This document shows positions 1 to 11,886 of a DNA stretch of 64,000 nucleotides, piece by piece. Made by a program: the position numbers and the translations under genes. This DNA comes from Mya arenaria (lineage: Eukaryota; Mollusca; Bivalvia; Myida; Myidae), in the NCBI RefSeq assembly GCF_026914265.1, contig NC_069135.1, positions 33,861,756 to 33,925,755 on the forward strand, in the 5' to 3' direction. Positions within the stretch are counted from its first letter, which is position 1, and every line of letters starts with the position of its first letter. The notes beneath the pieces were generated by a model, which worked only from the letters and a program-made list of their open reading frames with translations, was not told the origin of the DNA and searched no databases.

Positions 1-960
1 TTATTTTCTTTGTTAAAGGTTTATAATTCATTTTGTTCTTTCATGCACGCAACATATAATATGAATATTTGTTTTTGTCTTTATAAGCTTTATGAGCTAT
101 ATATTCTTAAGATAAATAAACGTTATGTTCTACTATGTTCTATTCTCTTCTGTTCTGTTATGCATCACAAATAGGAACATGTGAGCTGATTGACAAAGTA
201 GAAAATAAATAGCCAAATATGGTCGCTGTAGTTTTTATGCTAATCTCTATTATACAATTTTCAACTTTACTTATTAGGACATTTATATATTTATTGTTAT
301 TCAGTAGACAAGCAATCCCAAAGATAAAACTAGCCGGAAATAAAATTCAATTGCTGTATCTCATCAAGCAGACCGCAGATCCACTAAAATGTCGGGCAAA
401 TGGCTTCAAGTGGTTGAATCACATCAAGTCTAATGGGTCCCGTTGGATGCGATTCTATTTACTGTCCGATCGATCCATGCCTAGCTATCGGGTTTTATCT
501 AATTATATTGTTATTCTATCAGCGTAATTTCGACAAGCCTCTGAAGATTTAGGTTTTCCCCATCTTGATTAATTCGGATACAGCAAATGTCATTCGATGG
601 AAAGGTTCTTTCTACAGTTGTTTAAGGGCTTTAAATCTGACCCAAAAATGAAGGCATCTTTTGGATAAAAGTATAATATATGGCTAATATCTACGTATGT
701 ACTCCTATGTACACTTTATGCTTCAGAAAATGAAACTATTAGAACACGCCTATCTGCAAAAACTTTAACCGGACTCCTGCCTGGAGGTGGACACTTAACA
801 AGAGACTCAACCACAAATGGAATATATAAATATTAGCACTTATGAATAAATATTTTTGTTTTGTTATATAGAAATTTATAAGCACAAATGTTCGCGACAA
901 ATATTTATAAGCACACAACGCCACAAGTTAAAAAGAATAGTAAAGTTCTTTATGTATTTT
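1..960. other. AT-rich sequence without recognisable gene
   Basis: I see no splice-flanked exon, RNA gene or clear repeat here. The open frame at 219-527 has no family resemblance and low-complexity composition. The end of this stretch runs into the left edge of duplication copy A. Confidence 0.4.
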
Positions 961-1084
961 CATTTTATATGTTATGCACCGGCTAAACTTTGTCTTGTTG
1001 TCCTCGTAGACAGACGGTACTAAATGCCACTGTTTATGAAACAAAATCTATGAAATGTGTGTTGTGGTGTATTTTGTTGTTTCT

Positions 1085-1560
1085 TTTTTTTTTTTCTTTT
1101 TTTTCCTTTTTTTTTTTTGGGGGGGGGGGGGCGCTGTAAGTATGTTGTATTATGACATTGTGTTTGTGCTGTATTAGGGTATGGTGCTTCTTCAGTATTA
1201 AGGAGTTATGCGTAATTTGTTTTTGGGCGTTGTATGTCTGTTGTATTGGGGCGTTGTTTTTCTGCTGTATTAAGGCGTTGTATCTATGTTTTATTGTGGC
1301 GTTGTGTGTGTTTGTTTTTTGTTGTTGTATTTTTGTTGTTGTTTATTGTGTTGTTGTTGTGTTTTTTTTGTTTTTTTTGTTGTTGTTTTTTTTTTTGGGG
1401 GGGGGGGGCGTTTTATGTCTTTTATTAAGGCGGTGTGCGTAAGTTGTATTTTGGCTTTCTATGTCTGTTGTTTTAGCGTGTTGTATTGGGGTGTTATGTC
1501 TATCATGACACAGTTTAGGCGTTGTGTGTCTGCTGTATATAAGCGCATTCAACTTGTTTG
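1085..1560. repeat. Diverged 24-bp minisatellite with poly-T and poly-G runs
   Basis: Degenerate units of the GGCGTTGTGT / CTGTTGTATT type are recognisable from about 1140. They are the same family as the large array at 7240-9895 and sit at the equivalent place in copy A. Two poly-T to poly-G runs (about 1085-1132 and 1372-1408) flank or interrupt it. Open frames here are produced by A-poor composition. Confidence 0.75.
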
Positions 1561-1587
1561 TAGAGTGATATGACGATAGAGATTGAC

Positions 1588-1690
1588 CCACCTGCCACTA
1601 TGACATCCTTACCAGGGGCAATATAACAGAAGCACATAAAGTTAAAATGGTTACTTTCTTGAATTCAGCATTCTCCTTGACTGTGTATTC
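1588..1690 (-). other. Conserved block next to the minisatellite, possible relic of a membrane exon
   Basis: On the minus strand this stretch reads into a frame giving DVIVAGG. The same peptide comes from the paralogous position in copy B (about 10100-10180), and an AG dinucleotide stands at the same place just upstream in both. In both copies the similarity stops where the minisatellite flank begins. Glycine-rich DVIVAGG could be the start of a transmembrane exon cut off by the repeat, but this is a guess. Confidence 0.25.
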
Positions 1691-2855
1691 TTCTAGTAGT
1701 ATACGTTGTTCTTAAAGATGCACTCTTACTCCCACATAAGATTTACCACAATTAAAACAATTGTTTAAATATACCAAAATCGATAAATAAATGTCAAAAA
1801 CAATGGTTCGTATGAATGATACCGTTTTTAATTTGAAAGAAAGGAGCAGAAAACGCGTTATTTCTACCTTATGAGACTATAGTATATCACAGTTAATCTT
1901 TTAGCACTCACCAAATATTTAATATTTTTGCGTATTCAGCTTTTAAATACAAGGTTACGATCTTGTTATCAGTTATTATTGTTTTCCCTAAACACATTAT
2001 TTAGCGAGTAGTTTAAGGTTTATCACTCAAAATTAATGTTTGTTATACATGCGAATGTATTGATTCTGAATAAGAGTGTCACTTTATGTATATTTCGGAA
2101 TATGAAAAGTTTTTAAAATAGAAAACAACATTTTAATGCAAGAAATGTTATGCTCAGACTAACATATATTCAATGTTTCTTATGTTACTTTTGTGATACG
2201 ATCCATGTGTATACTGTCGTGATTCTGAAGAATGTTTTCTACATAGTTTTTGAAACGCTTTAGAGGGACTCGCTCATGTTTTGGGAACATTTCTATCACG
2301 GTTATTTATTTGAACACTAATTAATAGTATAATCGTTTACCCTTTGATGCCGAAATTCCCAAAAAAAAATCACTAAAATTGCGTTATAAAACTCAATTTT
2401 ATAAAGGCGCAAACCCACGCCGGTACACTCAAAACAAAAAGAAAATTGTCATCAAAGCTTCTCGCCTGCGAGGACTCTACATAAACTGAGTGTTTTTTTT
2501 AACCTTTAATAAAGCCTTTTGCTTAAAAACGTTACTAGCGCTATTCAAAATCGTCGATTTCAAAGAAACTATTTGAGTATGTAGTCAATCTAACATTTGA
2601 TGTTGGGTTCCAGCTGTCAGTTTCTTAGTTTTAGCAATCCTTATAATTTGCCTCGCTTTATTTCGTAACATTTATAAAGTTCATTTTCCAAAATATGAGC
2701 GAGTACCTTTTACTAATAATATGAGTTAGTACAAAGTGTATATTCTAACTGTTCTCAACGGTTAGCATTCTACGTATGAATTAACGTACATTAATTAATG
2801 CAAAATAAATACACTTGGGATGTTAAAAAGTATGAAAATGCATAAAAATACTTAC

Positions 2856-2919
2856 CGACACACAAATCACAGTATATTCCAAATATCACAGACAGGATAA
2901 AAATATTGTTTAAATGCAT
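2856..2919 (-). CDS. Candidate first coding exon (signal peptide), copy A
   Basis: Read on the minus strand, an ATG (2917-2919) opens a 64-nt exon of 21 codons plus one base, followed by a good donor (G|GTAAGT). The peptide has a short start, a hydrophobic core (IFILSVIFGIY) and ends CDLCV, as expected for a secreted or type I membrane protein. The paralogous exon at 10932-10995 has the same length, the same phase-1 end and the same C-terminal GIYCDLCV. The strand, phase and layout match the first exon of the gene at 31151-35053 (34 nt, also phase 1, also minus strand). I could not find a cysteine-rich second exon in 1700-2850, so this may be a relic rather than a live gene. Confidence 0.4.
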
Positions 2920-3908
2920 TTTAAAGCCTGGTATACTAACAACAATTCTTAACGACGAAACACTGTAAGTCTAGTTTATTTATCTTGTGTTTCGTTTTCA
3001 ACAGTATCTATAAACAATACGGCATTATAGCCATCGTCTCTGGATTGTATCTAGCTCACGGCATAAGTTAACTGCGTTCAGCGAGCACGTTAGTTATATA
3101 TCAAAGGCTACAAGGTTTTGTTGTTGTCTGCATTTCTTAACAGGATACTGCAGTTCCCGTTATTAGTAACAATGCATGGAAGCGGATTTATGTTGATTCA
3201 TTCGCAGATAGTGAAGTCCCTGTTCAGTTTCCATAGTGGCATGTAGTCACTTATTCATAGGGTGGTATTGCGCAAACAAATGGACTATTGAATTGATAAA
3301 ATGGGTGAGAAGGAAATGAGTAAGCCCAGGGGAGTATACAGGAGTTGATGTTAGAGGGGGCGTTCATTACTTAGGGGCGTAGACAGAATCAATTTGGTTT
3401 CACGTGTTGACAAGTAGTTTGGTACTCCCCCAATAAAATGTTTACCATTAAAATGGTGTATTTTGGGTGTAGTTCTTTGCTCTTGTTCTCCTATATTAAA
3501 CAATAAAAAACTTGGGCGGTTGTATGGGGGAGGGGGGGTTCGGTACCCCCCCCCCTCCCTGTAACCGTTGTATATTGGTGATTACATTAATTCATTAAGA
3601 TTCCCATACCATAACAATGATACTACCTTTGATTATACTTTTATCCATTTAAGCGACATACTCAAAAAGTATAAACTATCAGTAACAATATTTTTCAGAA
3701 AGTAAGCTGTAAACGGCTATGTTACATAGTAATTTTACATTAAAATGACCGTTGTATTTTGAATTTAATTTATCGACAAACCAAATCGAGAAAAACATAA
3801 GAACAGCAACGAATTACAAATAATAAGAGTGTTCAATAAGATTTTCAGGCTGATATTTCAAATGAAAATTGAACCTTTTCTCTACACATGAAACACTATA
3901 AAGTAATA

Positions 3909-4342
3909 TACCAGTCAATTGTTTGTTACCACGCCCTCCGCCCAGGTCCGAGGGTATATTGGGGATAGCGGGGGAAATGGTGGGTGGCCCCACAGTGCCG
4001 GGTAAATGCGGTGGTTTTGTTTTCGCGCCGAAAATAGCGAGGAACGGGCCGTGGCTTTGTGCCGGGAAATATCCGTTCTTGTAACAGGATTTGTCCGCGT
4101 TATAGCCAAGTTAAAAGTTTCCCGTTAAACGAGATCTCGCGAGATATTCAAAAAAGATGGCGCCTTATCCTGATTTTCTCCCAAAAGTCATAGGATGTCC
4201 TCGGGGGTGCGGGGGCATTTGGCGGGGATTTTACCGGCATTTTCCCCACAGGGCGGGGATTTCACCTGGGATTTACTGGACCGAAAGTCAACGTCCCCGC
4301 TATTTTTCGGACCTGAGGGGCATGGTTACAAATGACTGGTGC
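3909..4342. mobile_element. GC-rich MITE with inverted ends (family 1, copy 1)
   Basis: The left end (CCAGTCAATTGT followed by TACCACGCCC) is the inverse of the right end (GGCATGGTTACAAATGACTGG). The interior is much more GC-rich than its surroundings and carries blocks such as CGGGGATTTTACC. Shorter relatives with the same ends are at 31686-31989 and 32368-32499. It is absent from the equivalent site in copy B. No transposase frame is present. I could not settle the target duplication or superfamily. Confidence 0.75.
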
Positions 4343-6319
4343 ATATTAAATCACCAGACCATCCCGATAATTAATAAGCATTATGAATATCCGATGTCTC
4401 AATTAACACATTTCAGCTGTGGACTTACAAAGCCGCGACTGCAGGTACATAACACGTATGATAAACATCATATGTACTACTAGCGGATTTGGAGGAGGCT
4501 CAGCTGGTGCACGCCCCATACTTTTTATTTTAATATGGGAGGAAAAAAAGGAATAATACACGCTCAAATGCACAATTTCCAACTAAATATTGTTAAAATA
4601 TTCTTGAAGGAGAACCCCCAAAACCCCCATGAAAACAGTTAATGGCATATAATCTCGATTCAGAAGGAGGGACGCGCGTCTAAAGGTTGCACCCCTAAGT
4701 TACGCACCCTATAAAGTCAATTCTTGGAACCGCCCCTGTGTTCATCATATATATCATAACATTTGTATGTCGGCATGTATTGCATGATTTGTAAGGTCAT
4801 ACACTTCAGGTAGATTCAAAAGCATACGTGCAGTCTCTTATCTTGGCTAGGGTACTTCAAATGCAAACTGTTTTGTTCATGTCATTGAAATCGCCGATAT
4901 TACGTCTAATTCTTGAATAAAACAGCGACGAATATAACAGCGACTGAAACTATGGCAGTGATTTCCCTTGATATTCCTTGGGAAAGCTATTGACAAATCT
5001 TTGGGCAACCGAAGTGACTCATTTTGAATTTCGTGAAACAAGCACGTCCGACTGCGTCATACTACGTCATTTTTTTCGTTCAAATCCGCAAAAAAAAACA
5101 TATTTAAACCATTTCGACGATTCACATAATATGTTACTCAAACTTGGCTAAGTATAACTTGCACTTAGTTTGAGTCGAACATTAATAAATTAAAGATAAT
5201 GTAGAACTGTGATTTATACTTTATTTAATCTTCTCGGAAAAGCAGTGTTGGAAACATTTTAAGTTTAACAAAACATAAGTATATGCTAAACGTACGTCAA
5301 TAATAACGTCAAAAAACAGTTCTTAATACGATAAAGAAAACAAACGCCAATGGGTCACTGTTATCTAAAAGCAAGGTAAAAGCAAGGTAAAACAACATTT
5401 AATAACCAACTGCTCTTCATACTATCAAATGATAAACAAAATGTTATTATTTTTGTTAAAATTCCTATATTTAAATTCTTCATCAATTAACTCAACACAA
5501 TATCTTTCTTTCTTCCTTAACAGAAGATATTCAATTACATGCTAGTGGTGTAAAGCAAATATGAAATAATAAATATTTTTTTTATAAATTGAAATAAAGA
5601 TATCATTCGCTGCTTAAATAAATATATAATTCAGATTTAGGGTGAAAGGCAAAATACACAATAAATTAAAAGCGTTTGCGCATTATTTGAAAGAGAAGAC
5701 AAGACGAAAAAAATGGAAAATACTTTCAGCATTTGCCAGTGGCTACAATCTGTTTGTAATTAAGACGGTAACAGAAAACTGTTAATTACATGTGACATTT
5801 AATACATCTAAGTCACGTCTGGTGCCATATAATAGGATCAACATGAATGTACGTTTACAAAGATCGGCTAGCGTTCAGAAGTTCATATAGTGCGATGCAA
5901 ATACAAACGCAAGGTATTAAATCAGTATGCATTGTAGTCTGAGAAACAACAAATACAATCGTTGTTCTTAAAAGAAAACAGAATAAAAGTATGCTTTCTC
6001 AATGTGTTATTGGCTTTTCGAAGAAAATTAGAGGCAATGACATTTACAAGAGTGTGTAATACAGGAAATAATTGAATGATTGTATTAAATATAAAACACA
6101 GAACCACAGTAAAAATGATCAAGAAATTTCATGCAATCGTTTTGGTATTTAGATGTATCATGTCATGTTATGTGAATACAAACGACATTTTATAAAATGG
6201 TATGAAATAGCTCGTGAGAAAAGCTCACTTTTTGGGTTATCATAGTGAAACAGTAAACATAATGTACCTTAGTAATTTTCAAATAATTTGGCGGCAACAA
6301 TTAAAGATTTTACATCAGC

Positions 6320-6590
6320 AAAGTGTTACTGTTACTTAGAAACCAGGTAAAACACCTTTTATTGCTAAGAGCTCTGCGCAATATCCAACGATAAACAAAA
6401 TTTAGTTTTTGTTAAAATTCCTATAATTCTTCATGAATTAACTCAATTCAACTCAATATCTTCATTTCGTCCTTAACAAAAGGTTTTTTTCAAATTAAAT
6501 CCTATTGGTGCTTGGCATAAATGCACTAATAAATTGAAATAAAAGTATAATCATTATTTCGTACCTAAATATGCATGATATTCACATTGT
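6320..6590. repeat. Extra partial duplication of 5350-5640
   Basis: The order GTTAAAATTCCTATA, ATTCTTCAT, AATTAACTCAA, TCCTTAACA and ATTGAAATAAA seen at about 5350-5640 recurs here, and again in part at about 12540-12680 in copy B. This points to more than one round of local tandem duplication. It has no coding content. Confidence 0.65.
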
Positions 6591-6627
6591 TTGCACCGGC
6601 TTAACTTTATCTTGCCTTGAACTAAGT

Positions 6628-7220
6628 CACGGCCTGTAAACGCCAGCTCCACCACTTTACGGTGGTGCAAAGAAAAAGAGCTGTCGACACTTCCGTGGTG
6701 GAGCTGTGCCCTATGTATACATGGACAAACGTGAGTATGACTTATATTTTATTTGATAATTTCATTTAACGGACATATTTCGAAAATCGGAGAATGTGGT
6801 ACCGTGTAAGAACACTTCTACTGTAGGCTGGTTACTATTTCGTTTCAATATTGTACAAACTGTGGTGCCAGGAGCTTTTCTCCCGAATCAGACTTGTGCA
6901 TATTTTGAGATCTGATTGCATAGCAAGTACATTTCAGTGCTTACACACCCCGTAAGAACATTCTCACGCATGCAAACATAACTGTTATGTATAGTACCTA
7001 TGTCGGAACACAACAAAACTAATAAGCACTTCTTAAAAAGGAAAAATGCACATATTTATAAAAGTGGTGGTGCTGTTGCCCTAGTGGTGGCGCTGTCGAG
7101 TAGTGGTGGCGCTATCGAGTATGTTTTGCGCATGAAGTAATATAAAAAGTTAACGCTTTTATAACAGCTCTTTTTCTTTGCACCACCGTAAAGTGGTGGA
7201 GCTGGCGTTTACAGGCCGTG
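6628..7220. mobile_element. Non-autonomous DNA transposon, 57-bp perfect TIRs, 5-bp TSD
   Basis: The first 57 bases (starting CACGGCCTGTAAACGCCAGC) recur exactly inverted at 7164-7220. The flanks are TAAGT on both sides, a 5-bp target duplication. Each TIR contains its own small hairpin (CACCAC...GTGGTG). The interior has GTGGTGGCGCTGTCGAG-type direct repeats and no transposase frame. Copy A at about 975-1030 keeps the corresponding empty site. CAC-starting ends with a 5-bp duplication would suit Transib or a related group, but the superfamily is not established. Confidence 0.85.
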
Positions 7221-7239
7221 TAAGTTGCCCAACCATGTA

Positions 7240-9895
7240 GAGAGTCGGTAAATGCTACTGTATATAAAACAAAATGGAGTAATCTGTGAGGCGGTGTTGT
7301 GTGTATGTTGTCTTGTGACGTTGTGTATATGTTGCATTGTTGCGTTGTGTGTATATCCTATTATGAAGTTATGTGTTTGTTGTATATTTGCGTTGTGCTT
7401 CAGCTGTTTTGGGGCGTTTTGTGTATGTTTCATTGTGGCTTTGTGTTTCTGTTGTATTTCGCCCTTTGGTTTGAGCTTTTTCGCGGCGTTGTGTTTCTGC
7501 TGTATTTGGCTTTGTATTGTTGTTCTGTATGTCTCCTCAATTGTGGTATTATATGCATGCCATATATTGGCCTTGTTTTCTGCTGTATTGTGGCGTTATG
7601 TTTCCGCCGTATTGCGGCGTTATGTGTCTGTTGTATAATGCGTTTTGTTTCTAGTGTATTGAGGCGTTATGTTCATGTTGTATTGAGGGATGTGTTTCTG
7701 CTGTATTTTGGCGTTGTGTGTATGCTGTATAGAGGAGTTGTTTTTTCTTGTATATTGGGACGTTGTGTTTCTTCGTATTAACGCGTTGTGTGTATGTTGT
7801 GTTGAAGCGTTTTGCTCCTGTTGTATTAAGGGATGTGTTTCTGCTGTATTTTGGCGTTGTGTGTTTTCTGGTATATTGGGACGTTGTGTTTCTTCGTATG
7901 AAAGCGTTCTGTGTTTGTTGTTTTAAAGCGTTGTGCTCCTAATGTATTGGGGCGTTGTATGTTGTTTTTTCAGTATCGTTATGTTGTGTTATATGTTGTA
8001 TTATTGGATTGTGATGCTGTTGTATTGTGATGTTGTATTTCTGTTTTATTTTAGCATTGTGTTTCTCTTGTTTTATTGCATTGTGTTTCTTTTGTTTTGT
8101 GGCAATGTGTTTCTGTTGGGTTTCAGCGGTGTATTTCTCGTTTGTGTTGTGGCGTTTTGTTTCCTTTGCATTGTGCAGTTGTGTTAATGTTGATTTTTGG
8201 CGTTGTGTTTCTGTTGTAATGTGGCGTTGTGTTTTCTGTTGTATTGTGGCGTTGTGTTTCTGTTGTATTGTGGCGTTGTGTTTCTGTTGTATTGTGCAGT
8301 TGTGTTTATGTTGATTTTTGGAGTTGTGTTTTTGTTGTATTATGGCGTTGTGATTCTGTTGTATTGTGCAGATGTGTTTATGTTGTATTGTGGCGTTGTG
8401 ATTCTGTTGTATTGTGCAGTTGTGTTTATGTTGTATTGTGGCGTTGTGATTCTGTTGTATTGTGCAGTTGTGTTTATGTTGATTATTGGGGGTTGTTATT
8501 CTGTTGTATTGTGATGTTGTGTTTCTGTTGTATTGTGGCGTTGTGTTTCTGTTGTATTTTGGCGTTGGGTTTCTGTTGTATTGTGGCGCTGTGTTTTTAT
8601 GTATGGTGGCGTTGTGTTTCTGTTGTATTGAGGCGTTGTGTTTCTGTTGTATTTTGGCGTTGTGTTTCTGTTGTATTGTGGCGTTGTGTTTCTGTTGTAT
8701 GGTGGCGTTGTGTTTCTGTTGTATTGTGGCGTTGTGTTTCTGTTGTATTGTGGTGTTGTATTTCTGTTGTATTGTGGTGTTGTGTTTCTGTTGTATGGTG
8801 ACGTTATGTTTTTGTTGTATGGTGGCGTTGTGTTTCTGTTGTATGGTGGCGTTGTGTTTCTGTTGTATTGTGGCGTTGTGTTTCTGTTGTATGGTGGCGT
8901 TGTGTTTCTGTTGTATTGTGGCATTGTGTTTCTGTTGTATGGTGGCGTTGTGTTTCTGTTGTATTGTGGCGTTGTGTTTCTGTTGTATTGAGGCGTTGTG
9001 TTTCTGTTGTATGGAGGTGTTGTGTTTCTGTTGTATGGTGGCGTTGTGTTTCTGTTGTATTGTGGCGCTGTGTTTCTGTTGTATTGTGGCGTTGTGTTTC
9101 TGTTGTATTGTGCAGTTGTGTTTATGTTGTATTGTGGCGTTGTGATTCTGTTGTATTGTGCAGTTGTGTTTATGTTGATTATTGGGGGTTGTAATTCTGT
9201 TGTATTGTGATGTTGTGTTTCTGTTGTATTGTGGCGTTGTGTTTCTGTTGTATTTTGGCGTTGGGTTTCTGTTGTATTGTGGCGCTGTGTTTGTATGTAT
9301 GGTGGCGTTGTGTTTCTGTTGTATTGAGGCGTTGTGTTTCTGTTGTATTTTGGCGTTGTGTTTCTGTTGTATTGTGGCGTTGTGTTTCTGTTGTATGGTG
9401 GCGTTGTGTTTCTGTTGTATGGTGGCGTTGTGTTTCTGTTGTATTGTGGCGTTGTGTTTCTGTTGTATTGTGGTGTTGTGTTTCTGTTGTATGGTGGCGT
9501 TATGTTTTTGTTGTATGGTGGCGTTGTGTTTCTGTTGTATGGTGGCGTTGTGTTTCTGTTGTATTGTGGCGTTGTGTTTCTGTTGTATGGTGGCGTTGTG
9601 TTTCTGTTGTATGGTGGCGTTGTGTTTCTGTTGTATGGTGGCGTTGTGTTTCTGTTGTATTGTGGCGTTGTGTTTCTGTTGTATGGTGGCGTTGTGTTTC
9701 TGTTGTATGGAGGTGTTGTGTTTCTGTTGTATGGTGGCGTTGTGTTTCTGTTGTATTGAGGCGCTGTGTTTCTGTTGTATTGTGGCGTTGTGTTTCTGTT
9801 GTATTGAGGCGTTGTGTTTCTGTTGTATTGAGGCGTTGTGTTTCTGTTGTATTGAGGCGTTGTGTTTCTGTTGTATTGAGGCGTTTTGTATTATT
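7240..9895. repeat. 24-bp minisatellite array with higher-order structure
   Basis: The unit is 24 bp, built from GTGGCGTTGTGTTTCTG plus TTGTATT on the plus strand. Edges (about 7240-8280) are degenerate and the core (8500-9890) is nearly uniform. A variant block starting GATTATTGGGGGTTGT occurs at 8481 and again at 9177. That is 696 bp, or 29 units, apart, so a 29-unit block was itself duplicated. Because 24 is a multiple of three and the unit contains no stop in any of six frames, all six frames stay open over long distances. Those frames, such as repeats of VALCFCCI or HNTTETQR, should not be read as genes. Confidence 0.95.
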
Positions 9896-10931
9896 GCTTT
9901 TGTTTATTTTTATTGTATATTGTCTTGAGTTATTATATGTCGTCGAGTATCTGTGTTTAATTATTGTGCCTTTAAACAACTTATCTTTTTCTCCACGGCT
10001 CGTCTCTACACACTTGATGTGTATTGTATTAATTATAGTCGGAGTACAAGTCACTTTTGTTTTCCACACTGTATTCAGACTGTATGCGGACGAATATGGC
10101 CACCTGCCACTATGACATCTATACCAGGGGTCATATTACAGAAGTATCTCAAGTTGAATTGGTTGCTTTTTTAAATAAACAATCCCCTTGATTGTTTAAT
10201 TCCACTAGTTTAAGAGATCATTTTTATGTATATTCTGGAATAGAAATATGAAACTTTTTTTTTAAATTGTTTCACCATTTAAATGCAAGAAATATAAAGT
10301 AAAATTGTAACACTCAGGCTAACATATGCTCAATGTATCTTTTTGATACTTTTGTGATACGGTCCCATAAGTGTATATTGCTATGATTCTGGTGTATGTT
10401 TCCTGTATAATTTCTTAACTCTTTAAAGGGACTCGCTCGTGCTTTTGGAAAATTTTCTTTTTCACAGTAAAACATCTAAAAACACTAATATTGTATATGA
10501 TTATTTTACTCTTTGATACCGAAATTGCAGAAAAAAAACTACAATTAAAGACCACAATTATAACAGTGAAAACAAAGCTACTCGCCCGCGAGAACTCTTA
10601 CATAAACTGAGAAATAATTTAACATTTAAGCCTTGCGTTTAAAAGCGTTTTTAACGCTTTTTCTAAATTGCTGTCATCAAAGACACTCTTTGAGCATATG
10701 TCAACATTTGTTGAACATTTCTAGCCGTCTGTATCTTAGTTTTAACAATCCTAATGATTCGCCACACTATATTTCCAAAACACACATTTTCCCAAGCATT
10801 GGCGAGTTGTTTTGTTAATAATATGACTGTTTACATCATACTTATCAATTAAAATATATGAAGTAATACAAAATAATGGACTTTATATACGAATGGAATG
10901 TTAAAGAATAAAAATACATAAAAATCCTTAC

Positions 10932-10995
10932 CGACACACAAATCACAGTAAATTCCGAATATCATATAAGGAATTAAGATATCATTTATATACAT
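10932..10995 (-). CDS. Candidate first coding exon (signal peptide), copy B
   Basis: Paralogue of the exon at 2856-2919: 64 nt, minus strand, ATG at 10993-10995, donor G|GTAAGG, phase 1. The second half of the peptide (IFGIYCDLCV) is conserved, while the first half is less hydrophobic (MYINDILIPYM) than in copy A. Conservation of start codon, length and donor across an old duplication argues that the exon was once under selection. No further exons of this copy could be identified between 10150 and 10930, so whether it is still a functional gene is open. Confidence 0.4.
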
Positions 10996-11644
10996 TTTTA
11001 AAGCCTGATGTATTAACAATTATTCTTTGCAATTGAAAAATTGTAGTCAAGTTTCCCTCGTATTTCGTTTTCAACAGTATCTATGAACAATGTGGCATTA
11101 TAACCACCTCTGGATTGTATTTCTACAAAAGGGTGGGTTTCGTTGTTGTCTGCATTTCTCAACAGGATAATGTAGTTCATGAAGTCAGTTAATCATAGGG
11201 TGGGTATTGCGCAAACACGTGGACAATTCATTTGACAAAATGGGCGGGAAACAAAATAAATAAACCTTTGTGTACTGGTGAATCCATGGATACATTTATG
11301 ATGAGTCACATCCTATTACAACGATTACGAGATTGGTTGTACTTACATGTTTATTTATTTAAGTGACGAACTCTTAATAGTATACACTATGAGTAACATT
11401 AATTTTCAGAAAGAAGGCCAAGACTGTGCTTGCTAAGAAGCCTACGTAATTAAAAGGTTAATTGACATTTTCGTATCAATATTCAAATTCGAAAAACAAA
11501 GTCAAGCAGAACATAATAACAACAAAAACATGAATGAAAATGAGAGTGTTCAATATGTATAACACGCAGATATTTTCAAAATACAAATACGTTTTTTTTT
11601 TAATATTTTATCTGCACATGAAACACTATGCAGTAAGATCACCA

Positions 11645-11886
11645 GGGGCGTTATTCATAAAACTTCTTGGTGAAATATTGCCACATAGCGAAGAAATGTT
11701 TTTTTCTTAGTTGAATATATTAAAAAAGCACTAAAAATTTACTGTTTTCCGTAAAAGATAGGAACATAAGCAGGAGCAAGATCAACATAATAAACTTAAG
11801 GCATTTTAATGCAGTTCAAGAAAAGCATAGGGTTTTTAGAATATCCGTTGTTAAAATTTCATCAGAAGATTTATGAATACGATCCG
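11645..11886. mobile_element. MITE with inverted ends (family 2)
   Basis: The left end GGGGCGTTATTCATAAAACT is matched, inverted, by the right end AGATTTATGAATACGATCCG, followed inward by GGTGAAAT and ATTTCATC respectively. It lies at the copy-B position that corresponds to the family 1 MITE of copy A. There is no coding capacity. Confidence 0.7.

Larger units (their letters stand above)
970..6300. repeat. Segmental duplication, copy A
   Basis: This block is collinear with about 6570-13100. Shared landmarks in the same order include TGCACCGGCT at the left edge, then a stretch ending in AAACAAAAT just before a GT-rich 24-bp minisatellite. Next come a block reading CACCTGCCACTATGACATC, a block around ACTCGCTC, the signal-peptide-like exon at 2856-2919, and the pair TTTCAACAGTATCTAT / TCTGGATTGTAT. 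After these come AGTCTCTTATCTT and a block containing GTGATTTCCCTTGATA. Identity is clearly below that of a recent duplication, with many small indels. Copy A lacks the 593-bp element seen in copy B and has its own MITE at 3909-4342. The limits are approximate. Confidence 0.75.

Noticed and set aside
4157..4483. 108-residue plus-strand frame
   Set aside because: Lies mostly inside the family 1 MITE and runs out through its right end.
5922..6122. 66-residue hydrophobic minus-strand frame, with a counterpart at 12676-12858
   Set aside because: DNA is similar between the duplicates, but the reading frames are broken by indels, so it behaves as non-coding.
7252..10115. Many long Cys/Val/Leu-rich plus-strand and Thr/Asn/Gln-rich minus-strand open frames
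   Set aside because: They are all six frames of one 24-bp unit that contains no stop codon.
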